DNA of 64,000 nt, from positions 124,001-188,000 of the forward strand of contig NZ_JABACJ020000007.1 of the NCBI RefSeq assembly GCF_012524165.2, in the 5' to 3' direction. The notes under the pieces are model-generated. The model searched no databases and had not been told where the DNA came from. It worked only from the letters and a program-made list of their open reading frames with translations. Positions within the stretch are counted from its first letter, which is position 1, and each line of letters starts with the position of its first letter. Of the stretch, positions 54,101 to 61,197 are shown in pieces. This stretch comes from Faecalicatena faecalis (GTDB lineage: Bacteria > Bacillota > Clostridia > Lachnospirales > Lachnospiraceae). A program made the translations under genes and the position numbers.

Positions 54101-54738
54101 GGAGTCCCATAGGTGAAATTCTCCTGCTTGTCACTATAAAGCGCAGCAAAGACCTGACCATCGGAAGCAGAAAACTCCACGCAGACTACACCGTCACTTA
54201 GGATAGAGGTGTCATACAGATAGGTCTCAAGCATCTCATAAAGAGCCTCTGTAAGCGTCTCTTTCTCTTCGGTCATCCCGGTATAATTATCACTTTTATA
54301 GGCCTGATAGTCCTTCGGTGTTCCAATTAAGGAGTAGATCGTACCCTGGTATTTTGATTTATTCTGGGCGCTCTTCCCTTCGGATTCATACCAGATCTGA
54401 TCCATATCATATGGAGTACCGTCATCCCCGATGATTTTCTTATCTGCCAGCTCGGAATCGATACTTTTTGCCCCATTTTCCTCCAACAGATCTTCCAATT
54501 CTTCCAGTGTGCCAGAATAACTATATTCCGTCAGACGGTTCTGAACAGCAGAAAAAATCGTCTGCGCATATTCATTCTGTTTCCTGAACTGTGCGTTCCG
54601 ATACCAAGATACCAGACTGAGTATGATGCCGCCTGAAAGTATCAGTATGATAATTGTGACTACAACAAGCTCAACTGTCGTAAACCCTTTCTTATGATTT
54701 CCTGCTTTCCATTTATTCTGCATCTGTCCACTTCCCAT
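42178..54738 (-). CDS. Giant GLUG-repeat prepilin (4186 residues), candidate pilus-borne adhesin
   Basis: One uninterrupted 12.6-kb frame. The N-terminus is a type IV prepilin: basic leader ending NHKKG, then FTTVELVVVTIIILILSGG with Glu5, and a pilin-like helix to about residue 75. Up to about 590 there is an unassigned beta-rich region. About 600-2000 holds some 37 GLUG-like repeats (GGIVGYN, GGIAGENTG and variants), expected to form a long beta-solenoid. Two short coiled-coil-like helices follow (about 2096-2130 and 2408-2440), then about 1600 residues of beta-rich, fibronectin-III-like segments. The last 80 residues are Q/N/E/K-rich, with no LPxTG. The first ATG lacks a good ribosome site; the ATG at 54723 (M6) with GGGAAGTGG upstream may be the true start. 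It lies between pilT and three minor prepilin genes. Confidence 0.88.
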   Translation of the reverse strand: MGSGQMQNKWKAGNHKKGFTTVELVVVTIIILILSGGIILSLVSWYRNAQFRKQNEYAQTIFSAVQNRLTEYSYSGTLEELEDLLEENGAKSIDSELADKKIIGDDGTPYDMDQIWYESEGKSAQNKSKYQGTIYSLIGTPKDYQAYKSDNYTGMTEEKETLTEALYEMLETYLYDTSILSDGVVCVEFSASDGQVFAALYSDKQENFTYGTPEDDKTINICDRTRSKRKKEMLGYYGVDTMAKATTPKAEKPVITDVQLNNEETLNLSFKLGKVKSAWNQLTYQVDVYNEASNHIGLSIILNAKDTTDGGKYKWPDSYNSKKQVLGTVKRYWYDKKGNKTSKELGKYKFYLYVEQNGVVHLVLDAADLSATSQNYVEAYDEKGIGTSGYTRSKYPNMDTADEILNESYSFHRFGLSAERIYCKIKGSGTGYKPTALKKSNESDVYYGDKSTSAEEKGKTTYSYEIANARHLYNMRYIEDIEKKKDSFKGNEGSLDEYSYTVPQKMTWILTEDVDWKKLIKDKFYFDSGEVEEKDTQFLSILQLRKDSVFETEKYSLEDWKLSQDNHRIKGLEITYEANEKAEIQDDDDLESTGLFLENEGEIRGITLDGIQVTGINNVGAFCGVNEGALENLVVDDTYGESRVSGKPYDKKADEEDDKKSGKKKDEDDSDEWGECIGGIFGVHESENASRDLTFQKLLNRADVTGSKFVGGITGWMTGKGNQEITVKDCQNYGAVYADEESENPMFIGGIMGYAQNQKQKQDKELFGIQDCVSSPQYDSKTTLEIIQGVKDGTRQLKGTYVGGIVGYNQGCEITDCSTENESRSRQGYVFGDKYVGGIVGISSGLTGGIDGNGCVNEANVIGNTYVGGIIGCNAAPVVQNGHYLADDEYGTPFKDVADTIYAVRPEKNRDLEVEIKNWTNQGVVAATGDYAGGITGYNTGRILGCNSDVGTYSDQEILSAIEDMGRDYAGGIAGYNNGIIGNTSRDENGSATGSSGETLSTVCYISGRHYVGGIVGYNDVDALVEDYELTGGHIKSSGDFVGGYAGLNASSCLLEYTQDTQTGNHDEHEARVLVSKPNEVTGKYFVGGIIGGNLVCTNSRINTVFEVDNFLGSINAKAYAGGFIGLNVVLKSGGDHKARIETYQKALLVEAGQTESVASNFAEAISDSVGFANSPSLEMSITGQGTKTTASRLGSLTAEDVFAGGVIGYSKDFNYLLIKDVENLTPITAGGTISESAAQEQSKRADAATFAYAYAGGIIGKVGSNTTLDNCRNRDVGDVSVSENATYTGGLCEINRGTIQNCQASSVGSNVKDKVGGICGVNLGNIEDCRIEGSTITGRNDVGGITAENFGGIDNISLKSANISASGNNVGAIAGYNGEFGSNIGDIMVYARGTLETIESVKVSGNTNVGGLVGKNEGNLWSWPYKEDSKINMVKISGSVSGSRNVGGIVGQSSSELNHFINQCNVTASVGNAGGIVGAYNGNSLDGSIGNCENQGSVTATAGNAGGIVAENNGEIVYCMNRGNILAAAGNVGGISALNTGVIKECEVTGSVTVSVTGRDAAGGISGENSGDIIQCSIDKAAVHNTSKSTKESLVGGIAGKNKGEIQLSDGKILNSTVQAYADGSSAGGIAGENTGNGIISGEAASTPYTEIKNVDLVTASSISSCNLGGVAGRQSSASSVIKGCRVLDTQIGKLSLLGNSDQGYGGIAGTNAGQIQNCSFDGNVTAGGNGSNIVNLGGITGKNLASGLIEQCYIGLDAEKDHTVIQSGVGDTKDENKVYTAYLGGITGWNFGTIQDCDNQGKGSVDKVAISGNGGIVGGIVGRNESGAVVTGLSETKKLSTGENWSIKHYYYINDSGTGGICGWSGSGQGMKYVENYADVANLSGIKNSTAVGGIIGRLENQESNDFTIENSKNAGNISGPSNTGGFVGRWKYNGGTIKSSSNTGNVGNSNSLVSGGIIASLYDLTDDTSIMVTGCSNLGKIAGADAGGVVGKPNMCNSSNLVVLNDCINAGDISANNGAGIILNAENNTSVTLNRCRNYGSGTKGTFYGIEFSKHNLIKIQDCFDFSGKGLVQKLNDDSKIVNSYYYTSEITAGMTEEEAKQYVEAAKVKVTDAEKAVAEAKEKLNQVNDAGYGDNVYYDSLAEKNFYDHDVMKHVSSGYQGGFNSVFEGNIANDVGYQLENAQSAIDIKEGNPLNLNFTLAKTVPGLNQDEEVQTLNYPKIKSFGIYWGANSSGRFTRAYIYTVSFITQDNSEKYLKLETEDSLNKISVKFKDGPEVSAYENYGNTFCKAIAVDDPNDATKFLTYGLDKTTESGKTNSYARFELPSNEKVKEIKFYVNSIASYQGNISQFIESGKEVAYSTAGTVNKFIASTTQGAADLVYDPANTENHVLSVADAAISQDWQEANLAYENAKEDYQKAVEALKEAEEKLEEIRNGGSIEDDVNAPLDDPEKSGSSMYAAKTEADVTGAHYKLKSASKEGKNILNMIQIPSKTAKDSGRKLRNITYSDLDQPKEDWDYTLVEQYYLDAYNLPLDDKTPEFTVRNAGGKVTLRIKEIPGAYGYQMCYQSQDQSDISNLSAPVYIPNVVTTTENNAGYIGYELSPDRDWYQSQMNFYIRAVNGTAYMNYYDSQENFKDEQGQYKAPTASDWNQDGQFAAKNVSKWSQQSIQLFTPQAAPKIHLELVYLEDRKAFGWKPVLENPGDFKEGTEILVYASTTITSKVVSKDNLKFTINVGADGKYTSKAEKDLPMSHLNNINYATKASALEGAASESALTMYQSAFYGISNLKGNDLYYDTWKGFYGNTPDSLSYQVGERPNTSGTNDAVDLYIASELVVSDYLTLEDGTKIDVAVSNGQSHVTSIGSNTVISELSGLPTELLEDYTNYTIRTYPWKNQWYICQYGHVVKEGAKADELLVLTDADRNGEAIFQEDAKGGKELRPGYSIRLEKDGTYTVVYSVFMEYSSEFGKQFKQNKLNVNESEDGQRTSVDQTENAGKQIPIQPNPVISEDSCTVQPKGDGAEYTFTWDEASVVSGAVYNLQLYGMTSEGRTLLASQDNVKTNQYTFEDSNGNWNYKNMTLRVIRVGSPEDDASAESKKLPFYTENTFNVKIALERISKPKVSLHQGDKDHLYYDVEWTGISHTEQDQVPDYLDGYAVTAERTQDDTVCSQYDAAAIQALKEDLEAEGYTISQGEDADTVIYSKIIENSDSEIYKHADKVEKTVTITKNSDGTYTADRKEIWTFLSLSGDEMASSAKLVRAIDLGEFTGDTKLKISVKALASADSSVYKDGPAGVGSEMTLPKRLDVPDMEALLEKMSEPTSGDKLEMQETYSLQEFMTLDQMNVLEDTSGLHINIWDHSRPSSGKYELNMTFYDTYPFDMAQGERQTGEIVENVEPKYRLKDASALLEGSLKKGSYHLPGTGIEVVDGNGAVQTLKLSDLAGMYAVLAFRATADNEISSLWTYEDRHKVSYVQFRIPRAQNDTPKLSESQTEVYYSGDSHTEEDSAGGAAVKQTTLTGTVEDYAQDFLFQMAHHSQKVDGMSDYNTLMEMDWIYAKKGVNGYSIYLLSTDKEEMENLGTEGPDTAAAKRMDVQNARYVGELPIGGSLDLPYRLDLQTGAGSMTTTSYLKCQSDGQENTQLILVLADAEAVNGTVVSDYVKTEFVKAAGLSGNFERYEDSKTVSWYRGSEGTTPADESPSYGTAALSAREGYSLEVPLTGDLRSHYIYRITDLAEYGSTYAKTKGSTVDSVLFLKDYENGTLLPEFKKIEDNRIAGGWKSAGESISLFDETTYTDSNVKQPKVYLNTRDDKDQYVIVISGASKAAQVYLERVVKADGEVYYHVFYNDTETDLSSAYPMAGTKKEKKYQRVSDLMVEKDGTAYPSCSEEQNAYYLGDILEDTAFGFPYMLETANEVGTELMKTQSKLEWSENTFALTLPDVIGIEENIKKFALNQDTQQITFQASGEKYQTNWWYQDGKNAVKQTDTEQSSCTANLENGILNIVYENRLYGYQAIFDAALDVDKKTCTVTETQGGTTYGILFQFIGADGDVQFKYAPAGNAEFEVQNLDSITDIKVRVIDWAGGGCTQWQELSGIQIRTAEEHPKADPASEEDSMKSEEGQMQNHDGQNGETQGNPQKEGAQKNDEQENSQQNDSAQKNTTQNENAQSHNAQNGTAGDEPKPSDDK

Positions 54739-54804
54739 TGTGAATTGAAGCGGATATTTTCCTTCCGCCTCTTCGCTTTATGCTCCCTTAACTGTTTCCT
54801 TACA

Positions 54805-55854
54805 TTACCAATACTGCTCCAGATCCCTCCGGTCATTTGTATACTGCATTGCTGTCTGCCTGGTAATCCTTCCCTGGGCTACCAGACGGACCAGATCCAT
54901 ATTCAGTGTATGCATCCCGCTCGCATTGCCCGACTGCATGACACTGCTCATCTGATGGGTCTTATTCTCCCGGATCAGGTTGCACACGGCATCCGTCCCA
55001 AGAAGCAGCTCCGTCCCCGCGATTCTTCCTTGTCCGTCCGCCGTCGGCATCAGACACTGGGTCACAACACTTTTCAGTACGCCCGCTAACTGCGTCCTGA
55101 TCTGATTCTGACTGCCGGACGGGCAGGCATCAATCACACGGTCGATGGTCTGCGACGCCCCCGTCGTATGCAGGGTGGACAAGACAAGATGTCCGGTCTC
55201 TGCAGCAGTAAGTGCAGCAGATATCGTCTCATAGTCACGCATCTCACCGACCAGGATAATATCCGGGTCTTCACGCAGTGCGCTGCGCAGAGCGGAGGCA
55301 AAATTAACGACATCCTTCCCAGTCTCTCTCTGGTGGATCAATGCCATCTTGCTGTCATATTTGTACTCCACCGGGTCCTCAATTGTAATAATATGGACCG
55401 GCTTCTTCTGATTCACATGCTCGATCAACGCCGCCAAAGTTGTAGACTTACCACTCCCTGTAGGTCCGGTCACAAGGATCAGCCCCCTCGGCTCTTCCGC
55501 AAGTTCATATAACTTCTGAGGCATATGCAGCTCTTCCAGCGTCGGAATATGACTGTTCAGAAGTCGGATCGTTGCCGCCGCTTCCCCCTGCTGGCAGAAA
55601 ACATTCACCCTCTGTCTGTTCCCGTCTGAAGTCTGCAGCGCAAAATCTATGTCATACCCCTGGCTCAATTCTTCCTTCTGCTTTTCATTCAGCATCCCAT
55701 ACAGCATCTGATCTGTCTCCTCTTTCGATGGCTGTATAGGCGCCTGAGTCAGATTCCCATGAATCCTGAATAACAAAGGCATCCCGGATGACATATGGAT
55801 ATCCGATACGTCCAACTCTCTTGCGATTAATATAATTCTGTCCAACTCCTGCAT
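54805..55854 (-). CDS. pilT: Type IV pilus retraction ATPase PilT
   Basis: The 349-residue protein is a hexameric ATPase that depolymerises the pilus. Blocks: DIHMSSGMPLLFRIHG (N-terminal domain), Walker A LVTGPTGSGKSTTLAALIEH, the Asp box TIEDPVEY, Walker B ILVGEMRDYETISAALTAAETGH (core VGEMRD), the His box LSTLHTTGASQTID, and the PilT-specific IRENKTHQM near the C-terminus. Length fits PilT rather than PilB. Its presence implies a retractable pilus. It is followed by the giant prepilin gene after 66 bases and lies 125 bases after pilB. Confidence 0.95.
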   Translation of the reverse strand: MQELDRIILIARELDVSDIHMSSGMPLLFRIHGNLTQAPIQPSKEETDQMLYGMLNEKQKEELSQGYDIDFALQTSDGNRQRVNVFCQQGEAAATIRLLNSHIPTLEELHMPQKLYELAEEPRGLILVTGPTGSGKSTTLAALIEHVNQKKPVHIITIEDPVEYKYDSKMALIHQRETGKDVVNFASALRSALREDPDIILVGEMRDYETISAALTAAETGHLVLSTLHTTGASQTIDRVIDACPSGSQNQIRTQLAGVLKSVVTQCLMPTADGQGRIAGTELLLGTDAVCNLIRENKTHQMSSVMQSGNASGMHTLNMDLVRLVAQGRITRQTAMQYTNDRRDLEQYW

Positions 55855-55979
55855 AGCTGCTGCCTCCTGCTTTCTTCTTTTTCTTTATCCATTGCCATTT
55901 TCTATCAGCTTAATACATAGGCAAGATACCTCTTCCCTATACATGACAAGCTATAATATACTCCGCATAACCTACGATT

Positions 55980-57671
55980 CTATGCATAGTATGCTACCTT
56001 ATGCAATTCTTCTATCGTACTGGTCCCGTCAAGCACCATCTGTGTGCCATACTCCTTTAAGGTCCTCATGTTCTGGTTCTCCACCGCATAATCCTCGATT
56101 TCCTCAGACGTAGCACCCGCGGAAATCAATTTACGGATATCCTTATCGATCAGCAGAATTTCATGAATCGCGATTCTCCCGCGGTATCCTGTATAATTAC
56201 ACAGTGGGCAGCCCTTTGGATGCTTGATCCGTATCGGCCCTTCTAATCCAAGCATCTCCTGTTCTTCCTCGGTCGTGTCGCGTTCCTCTGCACAATCCGG
56301 GCACACCTTCCTCATCAGACGCTGTGCAATAATCCCGACCAGGGAGTTCGCAACCATATAAGGCTGAAGTCCCATATCCTCAAGACGCACGATGGAGGAT
56401 GCCGCGTCATTGGTATGCAGCGTGGAAAATACGAGATGGCCGGTGATGGCCGCCCTTACGGAAATGGATGCGGTCTCCACATCTCGTGTCTCACCAACCA
56501 TGATGACATCCGGGTCCTGTCTCAAAAGAGCACGCAGTCCCGATTCGAAGGTAAGTCCTGCCTGGTTATTTACCTGAGTCTGCGTCACCTTCGGCAGGTT
56601 CTTCTCCACCGGGTCCTCAATGGTAGAGATATTAACTGCCTTTTTTGCAATATCCTGCAAGATCATATAAAGGGTCGTCGTCTTACCTGACCCAGTAGGC
56701 CCCGTAAAATAAATGATTCCATTGGGAGAACGGAGCATCCTCTGAATTCTCTCATAATCCGGTGCCTGCATTCCATAAGTGTCGGAATAATCAATCGGAG
56801 CATTACTCGCCAAAAGTCTTAAGACCGCCTTTTCTCCAAATACCGTTGGCAGTACTGAGACACGGATATTGATATATTTTCCTTCTACCTTAATCCTGAA
56901 ATGACCATCCTGCGGAATCCTGCGCTCTGCTATATCCATCCCGCCCAGAATCTTGATACGGGCAATCAGTGAGGTATGAAGGTTCTTCTGAAGCGTAACG
57001 TATTCCACGATTGCACCGTCGATACGCATACGCACCAATGTCTTATCCTCGAATGGCTCGATATGGATATCGGAAGCATTGGTACTATAAGCACGGTTGA
57101 TCAGACGGTTCAGAAGATTGATGATTGGGGTATCATCGTCGTCATCCTCCGTAATCTCCAGCTCTTCCAGAGCTTCCTCCTCACTGAAGCTCTCATTTGC
57201 CACTCTCGCCGCTTTCATGGCACCGACCTCGGAATAATAGTAATGAATTGCCCGAAGCAAGTCATCCCTCTCTGCCAGCGAAATATCCAACTGCATTCCT
57301 GTGATCTGACGGACATCCTCGATTCCGTAGAAATTCAGAGGGTCATTCACGATCAGGCTCAGCAGCCCGTCCTTTTCACTGACCGCCAGCATCTCATATT
57401 TCTCTGCAAGCTGTCTCGGAATCTTCTCAACTACATTCGGATTCACATCCAGGTTGGAGATCTCCACCACCTGCATTCCAAGGCGCTTGCCGAGTGCTTC
57501 TAACATCTGCATCTCCGTGATACATCCCAGCGCGATCAGAGCACCGCCGATACGTACCCCTTTATGATCCTTCTGATACGCAATTGCCGTCTGAATCTGT
57601 TCGTCCGTTACATATTTATATTCTTTTAATATATCCCCGATTCTTAAGTTTCTAAAACTCGCTGTCTCCAT
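55980..57671 (-). CDS. pilB: Type IV pilus assembly ATPase PilB (GspE family)
   Basis: The 563-residue protein drives pilus assembly. The N-terminal MshEN/GspE-II domain (about residues 1-150, LRIGDILKEYKYVTDEQI) binds c-di-GMP in some PilB/MshE proteins; I did not verify the binding motif here. The ATPase domain has SDIHIEPFEDKTLVRMRIDG, Walker A YFTGPTGSGKTTTLYMIL, TIEDPVEKNL, VGETRDVETA and FSTLHTNDAASS. A zinc site is formed by CPDC and CPLC near the C-terminus. The frame is open to 57824; the ATG at 57671 has AGGGG upstream and starts the conserved domain. It is ten bases after pilO. Confidence 0.96.
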   Translation of the reverse strand: METASFRNLRIGDILKEYKYVTDEQIQTAIAYQKDHKGVRIGGALIALGCITEMQMLEALGKRLGMQVVEISNLDVNPNVVEKIPRQLAEKYEMLAVSEKDGLLSLIVNDPLNFYGIEDVRQITGMQLDISLAERDDLLRAIHYYYSEVGAMKAARVANESFSEEEALEELEITEDDDDDTPIINLLNRLINRAYSTNASDIHIEPFEDKTLVRMRIDGAIVEYVTLQKNLHTSLIARIKILGGMDIAERRIPQDGHFRIKVEGKYINIRVSVLPTVFGEKAVLRLLASNAPIDYSDTYGMQAPDYERIQRMLRSPNGIIYFTGPTGSGKTTTLYMILQDIAKKAVNISTIEDPVEKNLPKVTQTQVNNQAGLTFESGLRALLRQDPDVIMVGETRDVETASISVRAAITGHLVFSTLHTNDAASSIVRLEDMGLQPYMVANSLVGIIAQRLMRKVCPDCAEERDTTEEEQEMLGLEGPIRIKHPKGCPLCNYTGYRGRIAIHEILLIDKDIRKLISAGATSEEIEDYAVENQNMRTLKEYGTQMVLDGTSTIEELHKVAYYA

Positions 57672-57681
57672 AAAAACGCCC

Positions 57682-58416
57682 CTACTCTTCTGCTTCCGTG
57701 ATATTGTCTTCCTCTGTATCTGCACCAGCCTGCGTATCTTCACCTGCCTGTGCCTTGGCTGCTTCCCTGGCCGCCTTCTGCTCCAAAATATACTGCTGTG
57801 TATCCTCACACATGTAGATTTCAAGCGTCATGCCAAGTGTCCAGGAAGAAGATTCCTTGGAGGACTGCCAGGTAAAATCTGTAATCCGCATTCCAGGTTC
57901 ATTTGCCGTGCATTCATCCATCATGGACTGAATTGTCTCCCTGCCTCCAGACAGCGTCATCATGACACTTGCTGTATAAATTCCGTTGTAGACAGTCCCT
58001 TCCTCTGTATTTTCATTTTCCTCTTCCGGCAAAGGACCCGTATAATCCTTTAACGTGGTGTATTCACCGGTGACCGGCATCTTGATATCCAGATCTTTTA
58101 CCGTCAATCCCTTTGTAAGAGCCATCTCCGTCAGCATCTTGTCGATTTCCATACTCTGCATGATGGGATAAAAATCCTGCTGTGCCTTTCCGATTTCTTC
58201 CAATACCTGGTCTTCCCTCTTCTGAAGTGCCGGGAGGCTCTCTACCTTCTGGCTGCGTTCCTGCTGTTCGATATCCGCGTTGAGCACTTCTTCTTTTAGA
58301 TTCTGCCCCTTCTCCATCAGGGGAAACAAAAGCCCTGCGCCGACTCCGACGATCAGAACCACTACCGCAAGCACGATCAATAGCTTCTTATCCCTCTGTG
58401 TTAGCTTCAGTGTCAT
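57682..58416 (-). CDS. Type IV pilus alignment protein, PilO-like
   Basis: The 244-residue protein has one N-terminal membrane segment (about residues 12-32), a coiled-coil-prone stretch (KVESLPALQKREDQVLEEIG), then an alpha/beta domain with YNGIYTASVMMTLSGG as in PilO. The acidic C-terminal tail is probably flexible. PilO pairs with PilN in the membrane. The assignment rests on form and on its position directly after pilMN; sequence similarity is weak by eye. It starts 29 bases inside the pilMN gene. Confidence 0.75.
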   Translation of the reverse strand: MTLKLTQRDKKLLIVLAVVVLIVGVGAGLLFPLMEKGQNLKEEVLNADIEQQERSQKVESLPALQKREDQVLEEIGKAQQDFYPIMQSMEIDKMLTEMALTKGLTVKDLDIKMPVTGEYTTLKDYTGPLPEEENENTEEGTVYNGIYTASVMMTLSGGRETIQSMMDECTANEPGMRITDFTWQSSKESSSWTLGMTLEIYMCEDTQQYILEQKAAREAAKAQAGEDTQAGADTEEDNITEAEE

Positions 58417-59887
58417 CGCTTTGTCCCTGCCTTCCTGCCATGATACAATTTACATTCACGCTCCATTTATTATCTGATCCCTGTGAATATCCTGTATAAT
58501 CCACATCGGAAAAGATTTCCTGCTGATTCAAAAGCTTGATGAACTGGTTGATCTGCTCTACATTCCCCGCCTCTGCATTGAAGCTCATCATTCCGCTTTC
58601 CGCATTGTAACTGCTGATCTGGGCCGAGACCAGACCGGATGCACAGGCTGCCACGACCTGTTCCGTCTTGCTGTCGATTCTCGGATAACCAAGCAGGCTT
58701 ACCTTCAAACTCTCCATGCTCTTCCCCAACGCTGCAGAGGAAGAGAGTTCCGCATTCAATGCATCATATTCATCACAGGCTGCCACGATATCTTCCCTCT
58801 GATTGTAGTCGTTAAGCTCTTGCAGTTGTCTGGAATATAATAAAACCCGAATTCCCATTGCCGCCGTCAGACCAAGCAGAACGCCAGTCAAAATCCCCAA
58901 AGGAATCAGAACCTTCTTGCGTTGTTTTCTCTCCTGCTCCTTTAACGGGTCCTTTTCCACCTGAGCCATCATCGAAGTCTTCGCGTCCGTCTTTAAGAGA
59001 CCACCGATTGCCAATGCAAAATTCGTTACTGACTGTCCCCCTGCCTCTTTTTCAATGTGGATGGTCTGTCCCAGATTCAGCTCCTCGGCTTCCATCTGAT
59101 CATTGATCTGAGAAATACTATCCCGGTAGACCTGGAACTCATCCTCTGAAAGTCCCGCTATATAAACCTTAGGGATTTCCATTGCCAGTTCCTGTGCCTT
59201 CGCGAACTGAATCAGGTTGCTGACTGTACGCGCCGCTTCTGCCGCGAATTCAGGTGTCCCTTTTTCAGAAAACATACGATTCCTGTTGGAATACTGATAT
59301 CTGCCGTCCACCAGAAGAAGGTTCATCAGCGCCATGTCATCCGCGAACTGTACAATACAGGTGGAGTCCTCTAGCTGGGGAAGTATCTCCGCCAGTCTCA
59401 ATGCCACTCCTACCACACTCTCAATGCTGCTGATCGTGATTCCCAGCCCGGAAAAAATGTCCTGATACTCGCGGACAAACTCACGGGGAGCGACTACGGA
59501 GAAAATACGTTTTACTTTTTCCTTTTTGCCGCCCGAGCCAGATAACGGGAAATAGCCGTAAACCGGATTGGAGATTCGCTCCACATCCGTAAATTCACGG
59601 CTGATATATTCCATCATCTGTTTTGGCTTCATGGGGGGCGCATCCACGACCTTGGTCGTGAACTGGCTGCTGTCAATGACCAGGCTGACCCCCTTCCTGG
59701 GGAGATTGTTCGTCTCCCACAGGTTCTTTATCATCTCCCGGAACCCATCTACATCTGTAATCGTTCCGTTCAAAATACATCCTCTGGTATCTATCGTGTA
59801 GTAAAGTGCCTTTGCGTGAATCTTTCCACCGGAGGCATCCCCCTCCACCACACGGATATACCGGTTCGATAAATATACAACTACCAT
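58388..59887 (-). CDS. PilM-PilN fusion protein
   Basis: The 499-residue protein joins two pilus alignment proteins that are separate in Proteobacteria. Residues about 1-310 are a PilM-like actin-fold ATPase (VVVYLSNRYIRVVEGD at the start, SLVIDSSQFTTKVV, then SIESVVGVALRLAEIL). Residues about 325-499 are PilN-like: a membrane segment (LIPLGILTGVLLGLTAAMG) and a periplasmic-type alpha/beta domain. Fusions of this kind are known in clostridial pilus loci such as that of Clostridioides difficile. AGGAGGGCTTTTGG precedes the ATG. pilO overlaps the end. Confidence 0.85.
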   Translation of the reverse strand: MVVVYLSNRYIRVVEGDASGGKIHAKALYYTIDTRGCILNGTITDVDGFREMIKNLWETNNLPRKGVSLVIDSSQFTTKVVDAPPMKPKQMMEYISREFTDVERISNPVYGYFPLSGSGGKKEKVKRIFSVVAPREFVREYQDIFSGLGITISSIESVVGVALRLAEILPQLEDSTCIVQFADDMALMNLLLVDGRYQYSNRNRMFSEKGTPEFAAEAARTVSNLIQFAKAQELAMEIPKVYIAGLSEDEFQVYRDSISQINDQMEAEELNLGQTIHIEKEAGGQSVTNFALAIGGLLKTDAKTSMMAQVEKDPLKEQERKQRKKVLIPLGILTGVLLGLTAAMGIRVLLYSRQLQELNDYNQREDIVAACDEYDALNAELSSSAALGKSMESLKVSLLGYPRIDSKTEQVVAACASGLVSAQISSYNAESGMMSFNAEAGNVEQINQFIKLLNQQEIFSDVDYTGYSQGSDNKWSVNVNCIMAGRQGQSDDTEANTEG

Positions 59888-59899
59888 CCAAAAGCCCTC

Positions 59900-61099
59900 C
59901 TATTCCATGCCTGCGATACTGTCATAAGATCCGTACATCGCACTGAATACCGCTACCATAACAAATGCAACAATGATGCCCATGATGATCAGCATGACTG
60001 GCTCCACATACGATACCATCTTATTGATCGCGATATCTGCATCGAATTCCATGGAGTCCGCAATCGACAACAGCATGGAATCCAGGCTGCCTGTCTCCTC
60101 ACCGACCCGGATAGAGTCTGACAGCTTCTTTACGAATCCATCCACCATGTCCAGGCCGTCGCTTAAGTTATTACCAGCCCTTACAAACGGAATGACTTCT
60201 TCGAACTGTGCATCGATATAATCATTGCCCACCGTATTCCTTGCGATCTGTAAAGCAGACACAATGGGAATACCAGCAGAATACAGGGAACTCAATGTCC
60301 TTGCAAAACGAGAGGTACAGATAACCTTCTGCAGCTTGCCGAACACCGGAATATGTAACAGGACCCTGTGCCACTTCCGCCGAAATCCCGGCGACCGAAG
60401 CAATGCCTTCCACCCAAGCCACAGCCCGATCAGTGCCGCAATCGCCAGAAACCAATAGCTCTCCATGAAATTACTGATTCCATATAAAATCTTGGTCGGC
60501 AGAGGCAGTGAATCCATCGTATCGAACAATTCCTGAAAATTTGGAAGTACGAACTTTGTCAGAATCAGGATGACCGCAATGACCATGACTCCCAATATCT
60601 TCGGATACACAAGGGAGCTGGATATCTTTCCATTTAGCTTATGCTCCTTTTCATACATCAATGCCATCTGCAGGGATACCTTTTCCAGATTACCACTGCT
60701 CTCAGCAGAACGGTACATATAAATCATAAGCGGCGGGAATGCCCCATTCTGCGCCTCCATTGCATCAGAGAGCGAAATTCCCTGCCGGATCTGCCGGATC
60801 ATATCCTCATAGACGGCCCGTTCTGCTGGTTTGATAGACTCACCGTTCGCAATAATACTGAGCGCCCTGACCAAAGTCACACCTGCTCCGACCAGCGTAG
60901 AAAGCTGTCTGGAAAAATCAGAAAGTACCTTTGCCTTGAACTGTTTCCTGTTCTTCTGCGTCTTCACTTCCTTGGCATTTAAAAGAAAGGCATCCTGCTC
61001 ATGAAGGCGAAGCTGCAGTTCTGCTTCACTTCCCGCATTCATCGTGCCTGAAATCTTTTTGCCCTCGATTGTCTGCGCCTTATACTTATACTGTGCCAT
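59900..61099 (-). CDS. pilC: Type IV pilus platform protein PilC (GspF family)
   Basis: The 399-residue membrane protein anchors the assembly ATPase and recruits pilins. It starts YKAQTIEGKKISGTMNA, contains two GspF repeats (LSTLVGAGVTLVRALSIIAN and LSSLYSAGIPIVSALQIARN) and SVRVGEETGSLD-like IRVGEETGSLDSMLLSIAD, plus three membrane segments (about 165-190, 215-235 and 365-390). Length is typical. It precedes pilMN by 12 bases. Confidence 0.95.
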   Translation of the reverse strand: MAQYKYKAQTIEGKKISGTMNAGSEAELQLRLHEQDAFLLNAKEVKTQKNRKQFKAKVLSDFSRQLSTLVGAGVTLVRALSIIANGESIKPAERAVYEDMIRQIRQGISLSDAMEAQNGAFPPLMIYMYRSAESSGNLEKVSLQMALMYEKEHKLNGKISSSLVYPKILGVMVIAVILILTKFVLPNFQELFDTMDSLPLPTKILYGISNFMESYWFLAIAALIGLWLGWKALLRSPGFRRKWHRVLLHIPVFGKLQKVICTSRFARTLSSLYSAGIPIVSALQIARNTVGNDYIDAQFEEVIPFVRAGNNLSDGLDMVDGFVKKLSDSIRVGEETGSLDSMLLSIADSMEFDADIAINKMVSYVEPVMLIIMGIIVAFVMVAVFSAMYGSYDSIAGME

Positions 61100-61197
61100 C
61101 AGGCATACCTCCCATATCTATGTTCTCGATCTATACTGCCGCTTCTAAAAATAACATCTGGACGATTCTTATCCACCTGCTCCAAGATTGGATGAGA

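Noticed and set aside
42198..54201. Many plus-strand frames opposite the giant gene
   Set aside because: All are shadows of one uninterrupted 4186-codon frame with repeat domains; none has a ribosome site and a recognisable product.
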